Shown here: piece by piece, positions 25,164-34,059 of the stretch
Layout of the letters: the number at the start of each line of letters is the position of its first letter
Numbering within the stretch: the stretch's first letter is position 1
Origin: Deltaproteobacteria bacterium
GTDB taxonomy: Bacteria; Desulfobacterota; Binatia; Binatales; Binataceae
Assembly (NCBI GenBank): GCA_027317185.1
Contig: DAHVFB010000031.1
Coordinates: forward strand, 1-34,059
Reading direction: 5' to 3'
DNA: 34,059 nt
Made by a program: the position numbers and the translations under genes
The notes under the pieces: model-generated
Told to the model about the DNA's origin: nothing
The model's database searches: none
Seen by the model: only the letters and a program-made list of their open reading frames with translations

Positions 25164-26144
25164 CTACCAGCGGACCAGATTCGCGCCCCACGTGAGTCCG
25201 CCACCACAGGCATTCAAGAGCACCAGATCGTTGTCGTGAATCCGGTTCGCTTCGAGGGCTTCGTCGAGCGCGATTGGAACCGATGCGGCTGAGGTATTGC
25301 CGTAGCGGCCAACATTCAGGAAAACCTTGTCGGCGCTCAGACCGAGCCGATCGGCGACTGCATTGATAATGCGCGCATTGGCCTGATGCGGCAAAATCAG
25401 CGCAACATCCTCAAGCCGCACGCCGGCCTTTTCGACCACCCTGCGGGTCACTTCCTCCATGCTGCGGACCGCGATACGGAACAACTCGGGACCGCGCATC
25501 TGGATGCCCTCGTCGGCGGTGCGGCGGACTTCGGAGTCGTAAGTGCAGCGGGTGCCTGCGCTATTGCGAACGGAAAGCAGGTTCCAATGCTGGCCCGCGG
25601 AGCGCAGCAGACTACCGAGTACGCCGCGCGGTCCCGGCTCGGTCACCAGCACGCAGGCGCCTGCGCCATCGCCGAACAGCACGGCCGTGCGGCGGTCGTT
25701 CCAATCGACCATCGTGGAGAGCGCATCGGCGCCCACCACTAGAACGCGCTTCCAGTCGCCCGATCGCATGGAGGCGTCGGCTACCGAAAGTGCATAGATA
25801 AACCCCGAGCAGGCGGCGGCCAAATCGAACGCGGGAATATCGGTGATTCCCAGCCGGTCCTGCAACTGGCAGGCAAAGGATGGAAAGCCGAAGTCCGAGG
25901 AAACGGTGCCGACCACGATCGCCTCAAGATCGGAGGGTTTCAAGCCAGCGCGCGAAAGTGCGGTCCGGCTCGCCTCGGCGGCGATATCGACCAGCGATTC
26001 GCCGTTAGTCAGCACATAGCGCTGCTCGATTCCGGTGCGGCTACGAATCCATTCATCCGACGTATCCAGCCGGCTTTCGAGATCCTGATTAACGAGTCGT
26101 GTGCGCGGCAGCGCGCGTCCGGTGCCAACGATTCTGGAGCCCAT
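25164..26144 (-). CDS. fabH: 3-oxoacyl-ACP synthase III (KAS III)
   Basis: Condenses an acyl-CoA starter with malonyl-ACP to begin type II fatty-acid synthesis. The 326-residue thiolase-fold enzyme has the Cys-His-Asn triad: C112 in AAACSGF, H253 in LPHQANARI and N283 in GNTSAASVP. The N-terminal TGIEQR and DTSDEWI segments and the C-terminal CGGGLTWGA are typical. It begins 11 bp after fabF and is surely co-transcribed with it. Whether it prefers acetyl-CoA or branched or longer starters cannot be told by eye. Confidence 0.95.
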   Translation of the reverse strand: MGSRIVGTGRALPRTRLVNQDLESRLDTSDEWIRSRTGIEQRYVLTNGESLVDIAAEASRTALSRAGLKPSDLEAIVVGTVSSDFGFPSFACQLQDRLGITDIPAFDLAAACSGFIYALSVADASMRSGDWKRVLVVGADALSTMVDWNDRRTAVLFGDGAGACVLVTEPGPRGVLGSLLRSAGQHWNLLSVRNSAGTRCTYDSEVRRTADEGIQMRGPELFRIAVRSMEEVTRRVVEKAGVRLEDVALILPHQANARIINAVADRLGLSADKVFLNVGRYGNTSAASVPIALDEALEANRIHDNDLVLLNACGGGLTWGANLVRW

Positions 26145-26155
26145 CTAAACGTCCG

Positions 26156-27412
26156 TTAATTGTCCGCCGCGGCTCGAAACGCCAGCGTGGTGTTGGTGCC
26201 GCCGAACCCAAACGAGTTGTTCAACGCAACTTTGACGTTGAGCTTGCGCGAGGTATTCGGCACGTAATCGAGGTCGCATTCAGGATCTGGATGCTCATAA
26301 TTGATCGTCGGCGGAATTATGCCCCGGTCGATAGCCAGCACGGTATAGACTGATTCGATCGCGCCGGCGGCGCCCAGCGTATGGCCGGTCATCGACTTGG
26401 TCGAGCTGATCGCAATTTTCGCGGCATGTTCGCCGAACACCAGCTTGATCGCATGGGTCTCGGCGAGATCGCCCTGGGGCGTCGAAGTCCCGTGTGCATT
26501 GATATAGCCGATATCGCGAATATCGATATCGCCGTCCGCCAGGCACAACTGAATGCATTTGGCGGCGCCGGTGCCCTCCGGCGAGGGCGAGGTGATGTGA
26601 TAAGCATCGCCGTTGGCGGCATAGGCTACGATTTCCGCCAGTATGGTGGCGCCGCGGCGGATGGCGCTGTCGCGTTCTTCGAGAATCATCGCGGCTGCTC
26701 CTTCCGAGATAACGAAGCCGTCGCGATCGCGATCGAATGGCCGGCTGGCGGCTTCGGGCGAATCGTTGCGGGTCGACAGCGCGCGCATCGCGATAAACCC
26801 GCCGACTCCGAGCGGCGTCAAGGCCGCCTCCGCGCCGCCGGTGATGGCGGCATCGAGATAGCCCCCACGAATCATCCGGAAGGCTTCGCCGATGGCGTGA
26901 CTGCCTGAGGCGCAGGCGCTGGTGGTGGTCAGGTTCACGCCGCGCGCGCCATAGCGGATTGCGATCTGGCCGGGCGCGAGATTACCGATCAGCTTGGGGA
27001 TGAAGAACGGGGTCACCCGCTTGAGACGGCTGTCGAGAAATGCGAGATGATTTTCCTCGATCGTGCACAGCCCGCCGATCCCGACGCCAATCAGAACCCC
27101 GAGCCGGTCGGCATTGTCCTCGGTGACCTGGAGAGCCGATTGGCGCATCGCCTGCTCGGCGGCCCCGACCGCATACTGAATGAACAGGTCCATCTTCTTG
27201 ACGTCGCGCTTTTCGATCCAGTCGAGCGGATCGAAATCGCGCACCTCGCCCGCGATGCGCGAAGGGAAATCGTCTACGTTAAAACGATCGATCAGGCCGA
27301 CGCCCGAACGGCCCGCGATCAACGCTTCCCAGTTCTTTTCCAAACCGGTACCGAGCGGGGTGACCAGGCCCAGTCCGGTCACGACCACTCGCCGATCCAC
27401 CCGTGATCTCAT
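26156..27412 (-). CDS. fabF: 3-oxoacyl-ACP synthase II (KAS II)
   Basis: Elongating condensing enzyme of type II fatty-acid synthesis, with membrane lipid as the main product. The 418-residue thiolase-fold protein has C167 in TTTSACASGSHA, H307 in NAHGTSTPQGD, K339 and H344 in STKSMTGHTLGAAGA, and the C-terminal NNSFGFGGTNT loop. It heads the minus-strand group fabF-fabH-ArsA-like. No acpP, fabD or fabG is adjacent, unlike the common fab cluster. The ATG at 27410-27412 lies some distance from its GGAGGAAT ribosome site. A four-codon ATG-CGG-ATC-TAA frame sits between the two. Confidence 0.95.
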   Translation of the reverse strand: MRSRVDRRVVVTGLGLVTPLGTGLEKNWEALIAGRSGVGLIDRFNVDDFPSRIAGEVRDFDPLDWIEKRDVKKMDLFIQYAVGAAEQAMRQSALQVTEDNADRLGVLIGVGIGGLCTIEENHLAFLDSRLKRVTPFFIPKLIGNLAPGQIAIRYGARGVNLTTTSACASGSHAIGEAFRMIRGGYLDAAITGGAEAALTPLGVGGFIAMRALSTRNDSPEAASRPFDRDRDGFVISEGAAAMILEERDSAIRRGATILAEIVAYAANGDAYHITSPSPEGTGAAKCIQLCLADGDIDIRDIGYINAHGTSTPQGDLAETHAIKLVFGEHAAKIAISSTKSMTGHTLGAAGAIESVYTVLAIDRGIIPPTINYEHPDPECDLDYVPNTSRKLNVKVALNNSFGFGGTNTTLAFRAAADN

Positions 27413-27580
27413 TTAGATCCGCATTCCTCCGGAGACATTAGAAGAATTTTTATCAGAAACGGCGCTCCACCCAAAGGTACCTGTTCGCAGAGACCAATTC
27501 CCATGACCGAAAGTCGTTTGGAACTAGCCCTTCAAGGTAGGTAATGAGCGAGGTGGAAATTGCTACATGAATCCATTCGC

Positions 27581-27598
27581 CATATGCGTTAACATATG
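27581..27598 (+). promoter_or_regulatory. Candidate vapBC operator
   Basis: Two CATATG hexamers (27581-27586 and 27593-27598) flank CGTTAA, forming an inverted repeat 9 bp upstream of the vapB frame. It overlaps a possible -10. VapBC complexes usually bind such palindromes to repress their own operon. Confidence 0.42.
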
Positions 27599-27612
27599 CC
27601 AATGAGGTGATC

Positions 27613-27846
27613 GTGAACCGCGAACGACATGTCAAACTTTTCAAGAACGGTAGCAATCAGGCGGTGCGGATTCCCCGCGAATTCGAGCTTCCCGGCGAGG
27701 ACGCCATCATGCGCAAGGAAGGCGATCGGCTGATCATCGAACCCACCGCGCCAAAGTCCCTGCTGGCGGTGCTGGCCACCCTCGCCCCGCTCGATGAGGA
27801 TTTTCCGCTGATTCCCGAATTGGCCCTCGATCCGGTCGAGCTTTGA
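27613..27846 (+). CDS. vapB: VapB-type antitoxin (AbrB/SpoVT-like)
   Basis: A 77-residue antitoxin with an N-terminal swapped-hairpin DNA-binding domain. The segment VKLFKNGSNQAVRIPREFELPG is the VapB/VagC signature, followed by a variable C-terminal arm that would wrap the toxin. It should neutralise VapC and repress the operon at an upstream palindrome. GTG 27613 is preferred because GAGGTG at 27604-27609 lies 3 nt upstream; GTG 27607 in the same frame adds two residues. The stop overlaps the vapC start (TGATG). Confidence 0.88.
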   Translation: MNRERHVKLFKNGSNQAVRIPREFELPGEDAIMRKEGDRLIIEPTAPKSLLAVLATLAPLDEDFPLIPELALDPVEL

Positions 27847-28250
27847 TGCGTTACCTGTTCGACACCAACATTGTCTCCGACCTTATTCGCAACCCGCAAG
27901 GCCGAGTGGCGCAACACATCCGCGAGGTTGGCGAAACGCAGGTCTGCACCAGCATAATTGTTGCGGCGGAATTGCGTTACGGGGCCACGAAAAAGGGATC
28001 GTCGCGACTCACCACGCAGCTTGAAGCGGTGCTCGGCGCACTCGACGTGCTGCCCTTCGAGGCGCCAGCCGAAACCGCCTATGGCCTGCTCCGCGCACGC
28101 CTTGAACAGGGCGGTCAGCCAATCGGCGGCAACGATCTGCTTATCGCTGCTCAGGCTGTCGCGCTCGGCTATGCCATCGTGACCGGCAACGAGCGCAAGT
28201 TTGCCCGGATCGAGGGCCTTCCCTGCGAGAATTGGCTGCGTGAAATTTGA
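27846..28250 (+). CDS. vapC: VapC-type PIN-domain toxin ribonuclease
   Basis: A 134-residue PIN-domain endoribonuclease, the toxin of a type II toxin-antitoxin pair; relatives cut tRNA or rRNA. The acidic metal-binding residues are D6 in FDTNIVSD, E42 in AAELRYG and D97 in GGNDLLIAA. The C-terminal TGNERKFARIEGLPCENW is the usual VapC ending. The ATG overlaps the antitoxin stop by one base. All catalytic acids are present, so it looks functional. The pair sits between housekeeping genes (fabF and tkt), which suggests acquisition, but I see no flanking repeats. Confidence 0.92.
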   Translation: MRYLFDTNIVSDLIRNPQGRVAQHIREVGETQVCTSIIVAAELRYGATKKGSSRLTTQLEAVLGALDVLPFEAPAETAYGLLRARLEQGGQPIGGNDLLIAAQAVALGYAIVTGNERKFARIEGLPCENWLREI

Positions 28251-28460
28251 GTACTGTTTTCCCGTTTCCTGGAATGCGAAGGCTCTGCGACCGTGCAGTT
28301 GCTGCAGGCGTGGGGCTTGAACTAGCTCGTGAATTTGAAAACGATGGAACTGTTCACCGTGACGGTGTTACATGGTCTGGATCGGAATCGATCTCGCGAT
28401 CGATCGCAACCAGCGGTATATCGCCGCTATCAACCTGGCCGAATGGGAATGCGGTAAGCA

Positions 28461-30485
28461 GTGGCAAGCGAAACAAAATCGTCTGGAAATCTCGATCAGC
28501 TTTGTATCAACTCAATCCGCGTCCTCGCGATCGACGCCGTGCAGAAGGCCAATTCGGGTCATCCGGGACTGCCGATGGGGATGGCGCCGGTGGGCTATCT
28601 GCTGTTCACGCGCTTTCTTCGGCATAATCCCAGGAATCCCGGCTGGTTTGGCCGCGACCGCTTCGTGCTATCGGCGGGCCATGGCTCGATGCTGCTCTAC
28701 AGCCTGCTTTATCTCACCGGTTACGACCTGACCCTCGACGATATCAAGCAGTTCCGCCAGCTTAACAGCCGCACGCCAGGGCATCCGGAGCACTTCATGA
28801 CTCCGGGTGTGGAAACCACCACCGGACCGCTGGGGCAGGGCTTCGGCAATGGGGTTGGGATGGCGATCGGGGCGAAGCATCTGGCGGCACGCTTCGAGCG
28901 CGAGAATGCAAGTCTGTTTGCTCATCGGGTCTTCGCGATTGTAAGCGACGGTGATTTGATGGAAGGGGTGTCGAGCGAGGCGGCGTCGATCGCGGGCCAT
29001 CTCGGACTCGGCAATATCATCTACCTCTACGACGACAATCACGTAACCATCGACGGGCATACCGAGATCGCTTTTACCGAAGACGTATGCCGCCGGTTCG
29101 ACGCCTATGGCTGGCATACCCAGGTGGTCGAAGATGCCAACGATCTCGGCGCACTGACAATCGCGATTGAAAATGGAATCGCGGAGACCGGGCGTCCATC
29201 GCTGATTCGCGTGCGCAGCCATATCGGGTACGGCAGTCCGCATTACCAGGACTCGCCGGAAGCGCATGGCAAGGCGCTCGGAGTCGAGGAAGTCAAACTC
29301 ACCAAGAAGAATTACGGATGGCCGCCGGAGCCGTTGTTTTATGTACCGGACGAGGCGCTGACCGAGTTTCGCAAATGCGTCGACCGCGGCGCGAAGCTCG
29401 AGTCGGATTGGAATCGCGAATTCGAGCAATATCGCACGAAACATTCCGCCGAAGCGGCCGAGTTCACCGCGATGCTCAAGGGTGAGTTGCCCGCGGGATG
29501 GGATTCCGATCTCCCCCGGTTTACGCCCAAGGATGAACTGGCCACGCGCCAATCGGCCTCGCAGGCGCAGCAGGCGATTGCGAAAAAGGTCTGGAACCTG
29601 TTTGGCGGCGCGGCCGATCTGAATGAATCGACTTTCACCGATGTCAAAGACGGCGGCAGCTTTGAACCTGGTTCATGGGCTGGACGCAATCTGCACTTCG
29701 GCATCCGCGAACATGGAATGTGCTCGATTCTCAATGGGATTGCGCTGCATGGCGGCTTCATCCCCTACGGATCGAGCTTCATGGTTTTCACCGATTACTG
29801 CCGTCCATCGATCCGGCTGTCTGCGCTGATGGGCATACAGGTAATCTATGTATTCACCCATGACTCAATCGGAGTGGGCGAGGACGGACCGACCCATCAG
29901 CCGATTGAGCATATGACCGCGCTGCGCGCGATTCCCAACCTGACGCTGATTCGGCCCGGCGATGCCAACGAAGCCGCCGAGGCCTGGCGGGTTGCGATGA
30001 CGCATAAGCACGGCCCCGTGATGCTGTCGTTGACGCGCCAGAAGATTCCAACTCTCGATCGATCGGCTATGGCCCCGGCGGGCGAACTCAGACGCGGCGC
30101 TTACGTCCTCACCGAGACCAAAGGGCGCGCGCCCGAATTGATCCTGATTGCGACCGGTTCGGAATTGCATCTGGCGGTGGGCGCTAAAACCGAACTGGAG
30201 AATCGCGGACATGCGATCAGGGTCGTCAGTATGCCCAGTTTCGAGTTGTTCGAGGCGCAGGACGCCGCCTATTGCGACGCGGTGCTGCCGCCGTCAATCC
30301 GCAAGCGGCTGGCGATCGAAACCGCGGTGCCGCTGGGCTGGTATCGATGGGTCGGGCTCGATGGGGATGTGCTTGGCATGACGAGGTACGGCGCTTCTGG
30401 CCCATCTCAAAAAGTCCTCGAATACTTTGGCTTTACGGTGGAGAACGTGGTCGATCGCGCGCTCAAACTGCTGTCGCGCGTCTAG
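28461..30485 (+). CDS. tkt: Transketolase
   Basis: ThDP enzyme moving two-carbon ketol units between sugar phosphates in the non-oxidative pentose phosphate pathway (or the Calvin cycle). The 674 residues have the standard three domains. Visible are [12 protein letters not shown] with the substrate-site histidine, [24 protein letters not shown], the ThDP/Mg loop SDGDLMEG with the following DDN, and the Pyr domain with FGIREHGM and [14 protein letters not shown]. The GTG start has only a modest ribosome site. pgl follows after 20 bp, so a tkt-pgl operon feeding the pentose phosphate pathway is likely. Confidence 0.96.
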   Translation: MASETKSSGNLDQLCINSIRVLAIDAVQKANSGHPGLPMGMAPVGYLLFTRFLRHNPRNPGWFGRDRFVLSAGHGSMLLYSLLYLTGYDLTLDDIKQFRQLNSRTPGHPEHFMTPGVETTTGPLGQGFGNGVGMAIGAKHLAARFERENASLFAHRVFAIVSDGDLMEGVSSEAASIAGHLGLGNIIYLYDDNHVTIDGHTEIAFTEDVCRRFDAYGWHTQVVEDANDLGALTIAIENGIAETGRPSLIRVRSHIGYGSPHYQDSPEAHGKALGVEEVKLTKKNYGWPPEPLFYVPDEALTEFRKCVDRGAKLESDWNREFEQYRTKHSAEAAEFTAMLKGELPAGWDSDLPRFTPKDELATRQSASQAQQAIAKKVWNLFGGAADLNESTFTDVKDGGSFEPGSWAGRNLHFGIREHGMCSILNGIALHGGFIPYGSSFMVFTDYCRPSIRLSALMGIQVIYVFTHDSIGVGEDGPTHQPIEHMTALRAIPNLTLIRPGDANEAAEAWRVAMTHKHGPVMLSLTRQKIPTLDRSAMAPAGELRRGAYVLTETKGRAPELILIATGSELHLAVGAKTELENRGHAIRVVSMPSFELFEAQDAAYCDAVLPPSIRKRLAIETAVPLGWYRWVGLDGDVLGMTRYGASGPSQKVLEYFGFTVENVVDRALKLLSRV

Positions 30486-30505
30486 ATCACGAGGTTGCCC
30501 TTTCA

Positions 30506-31252
30506 ATGAGCGAACCGAAGATTGTGGTGCTCGAAGATGCCGAGGCGGCGTGCGTGCGCGCGGCTGAGGAAATTACCCATGTGGCCGGCGAGGCGATCTG
30601 CACTCATGCTGAATTTCGCCTCTGTCTGACTGGCGGATCAACGCCAGTAAAAACTTACGAATTGCTCGCGACGCGCTTCCATCTGAGCGTCGATTGGAAG
30701 GAGGTTCAGTTCTTCTGGGGTGACGAGCGTTGCGTGCCGCCAGATGACCAGGCCAGCAATTACGGGATGGCCGACCGCACCATGCTGGAACGGTTGGAAC
30801 TGCGCCCCGAGCAGGTTCATCGAATTCGCGGCGAGGACGATCCCGAGCAGGCGGCGCGGAAATATGAAGACGATCTGCGCGAGTCGTTCTCGTTGGATGA
30901 AGGCGAGTTTCCACGTTTTCATCTGATGCTGCTCGGGCTTGGCGACAACGCCCATATGGCGTCCCTGTTCCCCGGTGATCCCGCTCTTCATGAGCAAACG
31001 CGATTGGCGGTGGCGGTCAACGTTCCCGCCGAGGCCGCCCGGCGCGTGAGTCTGACCGTGCCGGTAATCAGTCTTAGCGAACGAATTTTATTCATCGTCA
31101 CCGGCGAGAAAAAAGCGCAGGCGGTGAAGAACGTGCTTGAAGGTTCCCGCGACCCCGAGCGATATCCCGCGCAAATGGCTTTGGCGGGACAGAGCGAGGT
31201 CATGTGGATCATCGACCAGGCTGCGGCCAGCCTGCTCACCCGTAAGAGCTAG
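30506..31252 (+). CDS. pgl: 6-phosphogluconolactonase
   Basis: Hydrolyses 6-phosphogluconolactone to 6-phosphogluconate in the oxidative pentose phosphate pathway. The 248-residue product is of the DevB/Pgl (NagB-like) fold. It has the phosphate-binding LTGGSTPVKTYELLA, the WKEVQFFWGDERCVPPDD block and LLGLGDNAHMASLFPG. The ATG at 30506 follows GAGG at 30491-30494. The frame is open upstream into tkt, but that part is out-of-frame tkt sequence. In the catalytic block H953-equivalent 'NAHMAS' stands where many Pgl enzymes have DGHTAS, a small deviation. Confidence 0.93.
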   Translation: MSEPKIVVLEDAEAACVRAAEEITHVAGEAICTHAEFRLCLTGGSTPVKTYELLATRFHLSVDWKEVQFFWGDERCVPPDDQASNYGMADRTMLERLELRPEQVHRIRGEDDPEQAARKYEDDLRESFSLDEGEFPRFHLMLLGLGDNAHMASLFPGDPALHEQTRLAVAVNVPAEAARRVSLTVPVISLSERILFIVTGEKKAQAVKNVLEGSRDPERYPAQMALAGQSEVMWIIDQAAASLLTRKS

Positions 31253-31281
31253 ATGCCGGTGCCGAGGGGGATAAGTCGTTG

Positions 31282-31848
31282 ATGGGACGCTTTGCGATCA
31301 GGCATTGGACGGCGATTCTCGTAATTTCCGTAGTTGCCGCATGGGCGATTTTCTATCTTCCGGGCACACCCTCGTATGCGGTTTACCAGATGAAGCACGC
31401 GATCGACGCTCGCGACGGTGCGACCGCGGCAACCTACGTGAACTTTCCCAGCGTGGTTAGGAATGCCGGCTACGAGATGGTTCAGCAGCGAACGGATGCC
31501 GGTAACGTGCTTGAACAGATGGTTGGGAAGGGTGCGGTGGACATGTTCGCCCAGCCGGTCGCTGCGATGGTTGACACCTGGACGCAACGGCAGGTGGATA
31601 ATGGCGCGAAAAACGTGCAGATGCCGGGCTGGGCGGTGCTGGCCTCGATCGCGATGATCCATCGTAACGGCGACAACGCATATACGCACTTCACTGACCC
31701 GCGCGGGCGGGTATGGGATGTTCGAATGAAGCGCGATTCGGTTAGCGGGCGCTGGCAGGTGATCGAAATCAAACATATCGAACAGATGATTCAGCAGCTC
31801 GAAAGCGAAAATGGCGGGGCGCGCGCGATCGTGCCGCCGCCTCCATAA
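31282..31848 (+). CDS. DUF2939-family membrane-anchored protein
   Basis: A 188-residue protein with a single N-terminal membrane segment (about residues 10-27) and a soluble outer domain. The start of that domain, SYAVYQMKHAIDARDGATAATYVNFPSV, is the DUF2939 hallmark. The family has no known function and is thought to be periplasmic. It has a proline-rich C-terminal end. ATG 31282 is preferred to the TTG just before it, with GGGGATAA upstream. It lies 29 bp after pgl and is probably the last gene of the tkt operon, ended by the hairpin at 31852-31868. Confidence 0.82.
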   Translation: MGRFAIRHWTAILVISVVAAWAIFYLPGTPSYAVYQMKHAIDARDGATAATYVNFPSVVRNAGYEMVQQRTDAGNVLEQMVGKGAVDMFAQPVAAMVDTWTQRQVDNGAKNVQMPGWAVLASIAMIHRNGDNAYTHFTDPRGRVWDVRMKRDSVSGRWQVIEIKHIEQMIQQLESENGGARAIVPPPP

Positions 31849-31851
31849 ATT

Positions 31852-31868
31852 GCCGGAAAAATTCCGGC
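31852..31868 (+). terminator. Hairpin after the DUF2939 gene
   Basis: A perfect 7-bp inverted repeat, GCCGGAA-AAA-TTCCGGC, starting 3 nt after the DUF2939 stop and ahead of the typA promoter. It has no T-tract, so it is a possible rather than certain intrinsic terminator. Confidence 0.45.
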
Positions 31869-31917
31869 CGCGCTTATCAATTCCGCCATTACTGACTTCG
31901 GCGCGCTCCCGGGCGCG

Positions 31918-31946
31918 TTTACACTCTGTCAAATGCAAGCTACAAT
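31918..31946 (+). promoter_or_regulatory. Sigma-70-type promoter of typA
   Basis: TTTACA (31918-31923), a 17-bp spacer and TACAAT (31941-31946). Each hexamer has one mismatch to consensus and the spacing is ideal. Transcription would start near 31953, leaving a leader of about 47 nt before the typA ATG. This also argues against the longer typA start at 31955. Confidence 0.72.
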
Positions 31947-31999
31947 AAGCCCGTGTGCGGCCGGGCCGCTTTTCGGCACGGTCGCCTTTTAGTATCCAG

Positions 32000-33844
32000 A
32001 TGCAGCGAAAAGACATTCGAAACATAGCTATCGTCGCCCACGTTGATCATGGAAAAACCACGCTGGTCGATGCACTGCTTCGACAGGCGGGTGCGTTTCG
32101 CGCCAACGAGCAGGTGGTCGATCGGGTGATGGACTCCGGTGCGCTCGAGCGCGAGCGGGGCATCACAATTCTTGCGAAGAACACCTCCATCGTATGGAAA
32201 GACACGCGGATCAACATCGTTGATACTCCCGGCCATTCCGATTTCGGCGGCGAGGTGGAACGCACGCTGACCCTGGTTGACGGCATCGTGCTGCTGGTTG
32301 ACGCCTGCGAAGGGCCGTTGCCGCAGACCCGGTTCGTTTTGCGCAAGGCGCTTGAATCACATCTTTCGGTTGTCGTTTGCATCAACAAGATCGATCGTTC
32401 GGATGCGCGCCCGGCCGAGGTCCTCGACGAGATTTACGATCTGTTTATCGATCTCGGCGCGGAAGAGAGACAGCTTGATTTTCCGGTGCTCTACAGCAAT
32501 GCGCGAACCGGCACCGCAAGTCTGAACGTGCGCGAAGCGGGTATCGATTTGCGGCCGATGTTTGAGACTATCGTGGAGCATTTGCCGGGTCCCGAAGTGG
32601 ATCCGGACGCGCCGGTCCAGTTTCAGGCTAATAATTTGGATTACGACGATTATGTCGGCCGGCTCGCAATCGGACGCCTGCTGGCGGGTGAGTTGCGGGT
32701 GGGCGGCAGCTACGCGCTGTGCCGCCTCGACGGCAGCCGGCGCGACTGCAAGATCGTGCGGCTTTACGGATGGAACGGCCTTAAGCGGGTCGATCTCGAT
32801 CGCGCGGCGGCTGGCGATATCGTGATGGTGGCCGGGATTGAAGATATAGCGATGGGTGAAACCATTACTGACTCTGCGCAGCCCCGGCCCCTGCCGCCCA
32901 TCCGGATCGACGAACCAACGGTGGCGATGACCTTCGCAGTGAATACCTCGCCATGGGCGGGACGCGAGGGCGATTACGTCACGTCGCGCAAGCTGGGCGA
33001 GCGTATCGAACAGGAATCCCGCCGCAATGTGAGCATTCATATCGATCAGGCCAGCCCCGATGCGTGGCGGATTCTTGGCCGTGGCGAGCTGCAGCTCGCA
33101 GTTATTGTTGAGACCATGCGGCGCGAGGGCTATGAGCTGGCGGTCTCGAAGCCGACCGTCGTCACCCGTCAATCTTCCGATGGGGCGCTGCTTGAGCCGA
33201 TGGAAATGCTAATCGTCGACATCCCCGAGGAAGGCATCGGCGTCGTCACGCAACTGCTGTCGGCGCGGCGTGGCCGGATGCAAAGCATGACCACCTACTC
33301 GGGTGGCCGAGTGCGGCTTGAGTATGAGATCCCTGCGCGCGGACTGATCGGCTTCCGCAGCCGCTTCCTGGCCGAGACCCGCGGCACCGGCGTGATGCAC
33401 TCGATTTTCAACGGCTACTCGCCATGGTGCGGTCCAATACGATCCCGCCAGAATGGCGCGATGATCTCGGATCGTGACGGCGTGACGACCGGCTATGCGC
33501 TATTCCATCTGCAGGAACGTGGGAAATTTTTTGTCGGTCCCGGCGAGCCGGTTTACGAGGGCATGATCACCGGCGAGTATTCGCGGGAGATCAATCTGGC
33601 GGTCAATGTCTGCCGCGAGAAGAAACTGACCAATATGCGGGCCTCGGGCCACGATGAAGCCATCCGGCTTACCACGCCGCTCAAAATGTCGCTCGATTTG
33701 GCGCTCGAATGGATCGATGACGAGGAGCTGGTCGAGGTAACACCCGCTTCCGTGCGGCTGCGCAATCGGATATTGAAGACGGCCTTGCGCAACAAGCATC
33801 GCGCCGGTTTGCAGGACAGCATGCCAGATGCGGGGATCGGCTAG
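32000..33844 (+). CDS. typA: Ribosome-associated GTPase TypA/BipA
   Basis: Translational GTPase that binds the 70S ribosome and aids large-subunit assembly, especially in cold or stress. The 614 residues match the family. GTPase motifs are [12 protein letters not shown] (G1, residues 13-24), [11 protein letters not shown] (G2 region), [16 protein letters not shown] (G3) and NKID (G4). The EF-G-like domains III and V and the TypA-specific C-terminal domain follow, with the characteristic [24 protein letters not shown] 32000 starts directly at the conserved [13 protein letters not shown]; the GTG at 31955 would add 15 residues and sits at the predicted transcription start. Confidence 0.95.
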   Translation: MQRKDIRNIAIVAHVDHGKTTLVDALLRQAGAFRANEQVVDRVMDSGALERERGITILAKNTSIVWKDTRINIVDTPGHSDFGGEVERTLTLVDGIVLLVDACEGPLPQTRFVLRKALESHLSVVVCINKIDRSDARPAEVLDEIYDLFIDLGAEERQLDFPVLYSNARTGTASLNVREAGIDLRPMFETIVEHLPGPEVDPDAPVQFQANNLDYDDYVGRLAIGRLLAGELRVGGSYALCRLDGSRRDCKIVRLYGWNGLKRVDLDRAAAGDIVMVAGIEDIAMGETITDSAQPRPLPPIRIDEPTVAMTFAVNTSPWAGREGDYVTSRKLGERIEQESRRNVSIHIDQASPDAWRILGRGELQLAVIVETMRREGYELAVSKPTVVTRQSSDGALLEPMEMLIVDIPEEGIGVVTQLLSARRGRMQSMTTYSGGRVRLEYEIPARGLIGFRSRFLAETRGTGVMHSIFNGYSPWCGPIRSRQNGAMISDRDGVTTGYALFHLQERGKFFVGPGEPVYEGMITGEYSREINLAVNVCREKKLTNMRASGHDEAIRLTTPLKMSLDLALEWIDDEELVEVTPASVRLRNRILKTALRNKHRAGLQDSMPDAGIG

Positions 33845-33865
33845 AGCAAACCGTCCGGGACTTCA

Positions 33866-34059
33866 GTGCCGGGGCAGCTATCGGCGCAGGCGCGCCGCCG
33901 GCGTTGCGAATTCGTGAAAGCGCTTCGCATCGCTGCGCTGCTGCTGCTGGTGTCCGTCGCGATGGCCAGTGGCATCGCGATTTTCGCTTATCACAATCAG
34001 GATCGTATTGTTAAGCTGGTGCTGGCGCGAATCGGCGCGGACACCGGCTTGCGCATTAG
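33866..34059 (+). CDS. N-terminus of an AsmA-like membrane-anchored protein (runs off the window)
   Basis: The visible 64 residues have a basic stretch (RRRRCEF), one hydrophobic membrane segment (LRIAALLLLVSVAMASGIAI) and then YHNQDRIVKLVLARIGADTGLRI. This pattern resembles the start of AsmA/YhdP-type proteins of the cell envelope, in which a signal anchor precedes a segment of the form I..LV..RI...TG. The gene is cut by the right edge. GTG 33866 has GGGA 5 nt upstream; GTG 33914, just before the membrane segment, is the alternative start. The family call rests on little sequence. Confidence 0.55.
   Translation, partial: MPGQLSAQARRRRCEFVKALRIAALLLLVSVAMASGIAIFAYHNQDRIVKLVLARIGADTGLRI

Noticed and set aside
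25082-25213. 44-residue N-terminal extension of the ArsA-like ATPase
   Set aside because: It overlaps the end of fabH and has no family similarity; ATPases of this type begin just before the P-loop, as with ATG 25081.
30272-30505. 78-residue upstream extension of the 6-phosphogluconolactonase frame
   Set aside because: It is an out-of-frame reading of the end of transketolase.
1-34059. CRISPR arrays, insertion sequences or prophage genes
   Set aside because: No regularly spaced repeats, transposase or phage structural genes were found among the frames read. The only tandem repeat is the 14-bp duplication at 8102-8128.

Overview
The window is GC-rich (about 60 % by eye), gene-dense, chromosomal DNA from a Gram-negative-looking bacterium. 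Most of it is core metabolism (GMP synthase, glutamyl-tRNA synthetase, threonine pathway, fatty-acid condensing enzymes, pentose phosphate enzymes, TypA) mixed with transporters and lineage-specific genes. The threonine operon without thrB, the secreted DUF1329 protein and the thiamine-diphosphate enzyme of unknown substrate resemble uncultured deltaproteobacterial-grade lineages (Desulfobacterota or Binatota-like). That placement is an inference from gene content and was not tested by a search.

Layout. 1-2250: 3' end of guaA, then gltX. 2299-2627: a very small flp pilin gene on the minus strand with its own terminator and a sigma-54-like promoter. 2810-4270 (-): MFS transporter. 4670-5575: folD. 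5786-7938: a MarR regulator and a secreted DUF1329 protein. 8016-8090 (-): tRNA-Arg(CCG). 8191-9036 (-): SuhB-type phosphatase. 9139-10407: another MFS protein. 10510-16379: a tight alaC-hom-thrC-apgM-like-glpX run in which the apgM-like gene probably supplies homoserine kinase activity. 16610-17692 (-): DMT exporter with a His-rich tail. 17834-20848: an MDR oxidoreductase and a ThDP enzyme. 20905-21561: a peroxiredoxin-like gene interrupted by an in-frame TGA. 21681-21756: tRNA-Cys(GCA). 21911-23134: a third MFS protein. 23171-27412 (-): fabF-fabH-ArsA-like ATPase, a small secreted protein and a GYD-domain protein. 27613-28250: a vapBC toxin-antitoxin pair. 28461-33844: tkt-pgl-DUF2939, then typA from its own promoter. 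The last bases open an AsmA-like membrane protein that runs off the window.

The most striking observation is the peroxiredoxin-like gene. Its only interruption is a TGA exactly where the family's active-site CPYC motif has its first cysteine. A strong hairpin follows with the position and loop expected of a bacterial SECIS element. I read it as a UxxC selenoprotein rather than a pseudogene. Secondary points are a GlpX homologue with several altered active-site positions, an ArsA-like ATPase whose P-loop lysine is arginine, the overlooked pilin gene, and an apparent excess of the palindrome GCGATCGC. No prophage, IS element or CRISPR array is visible.
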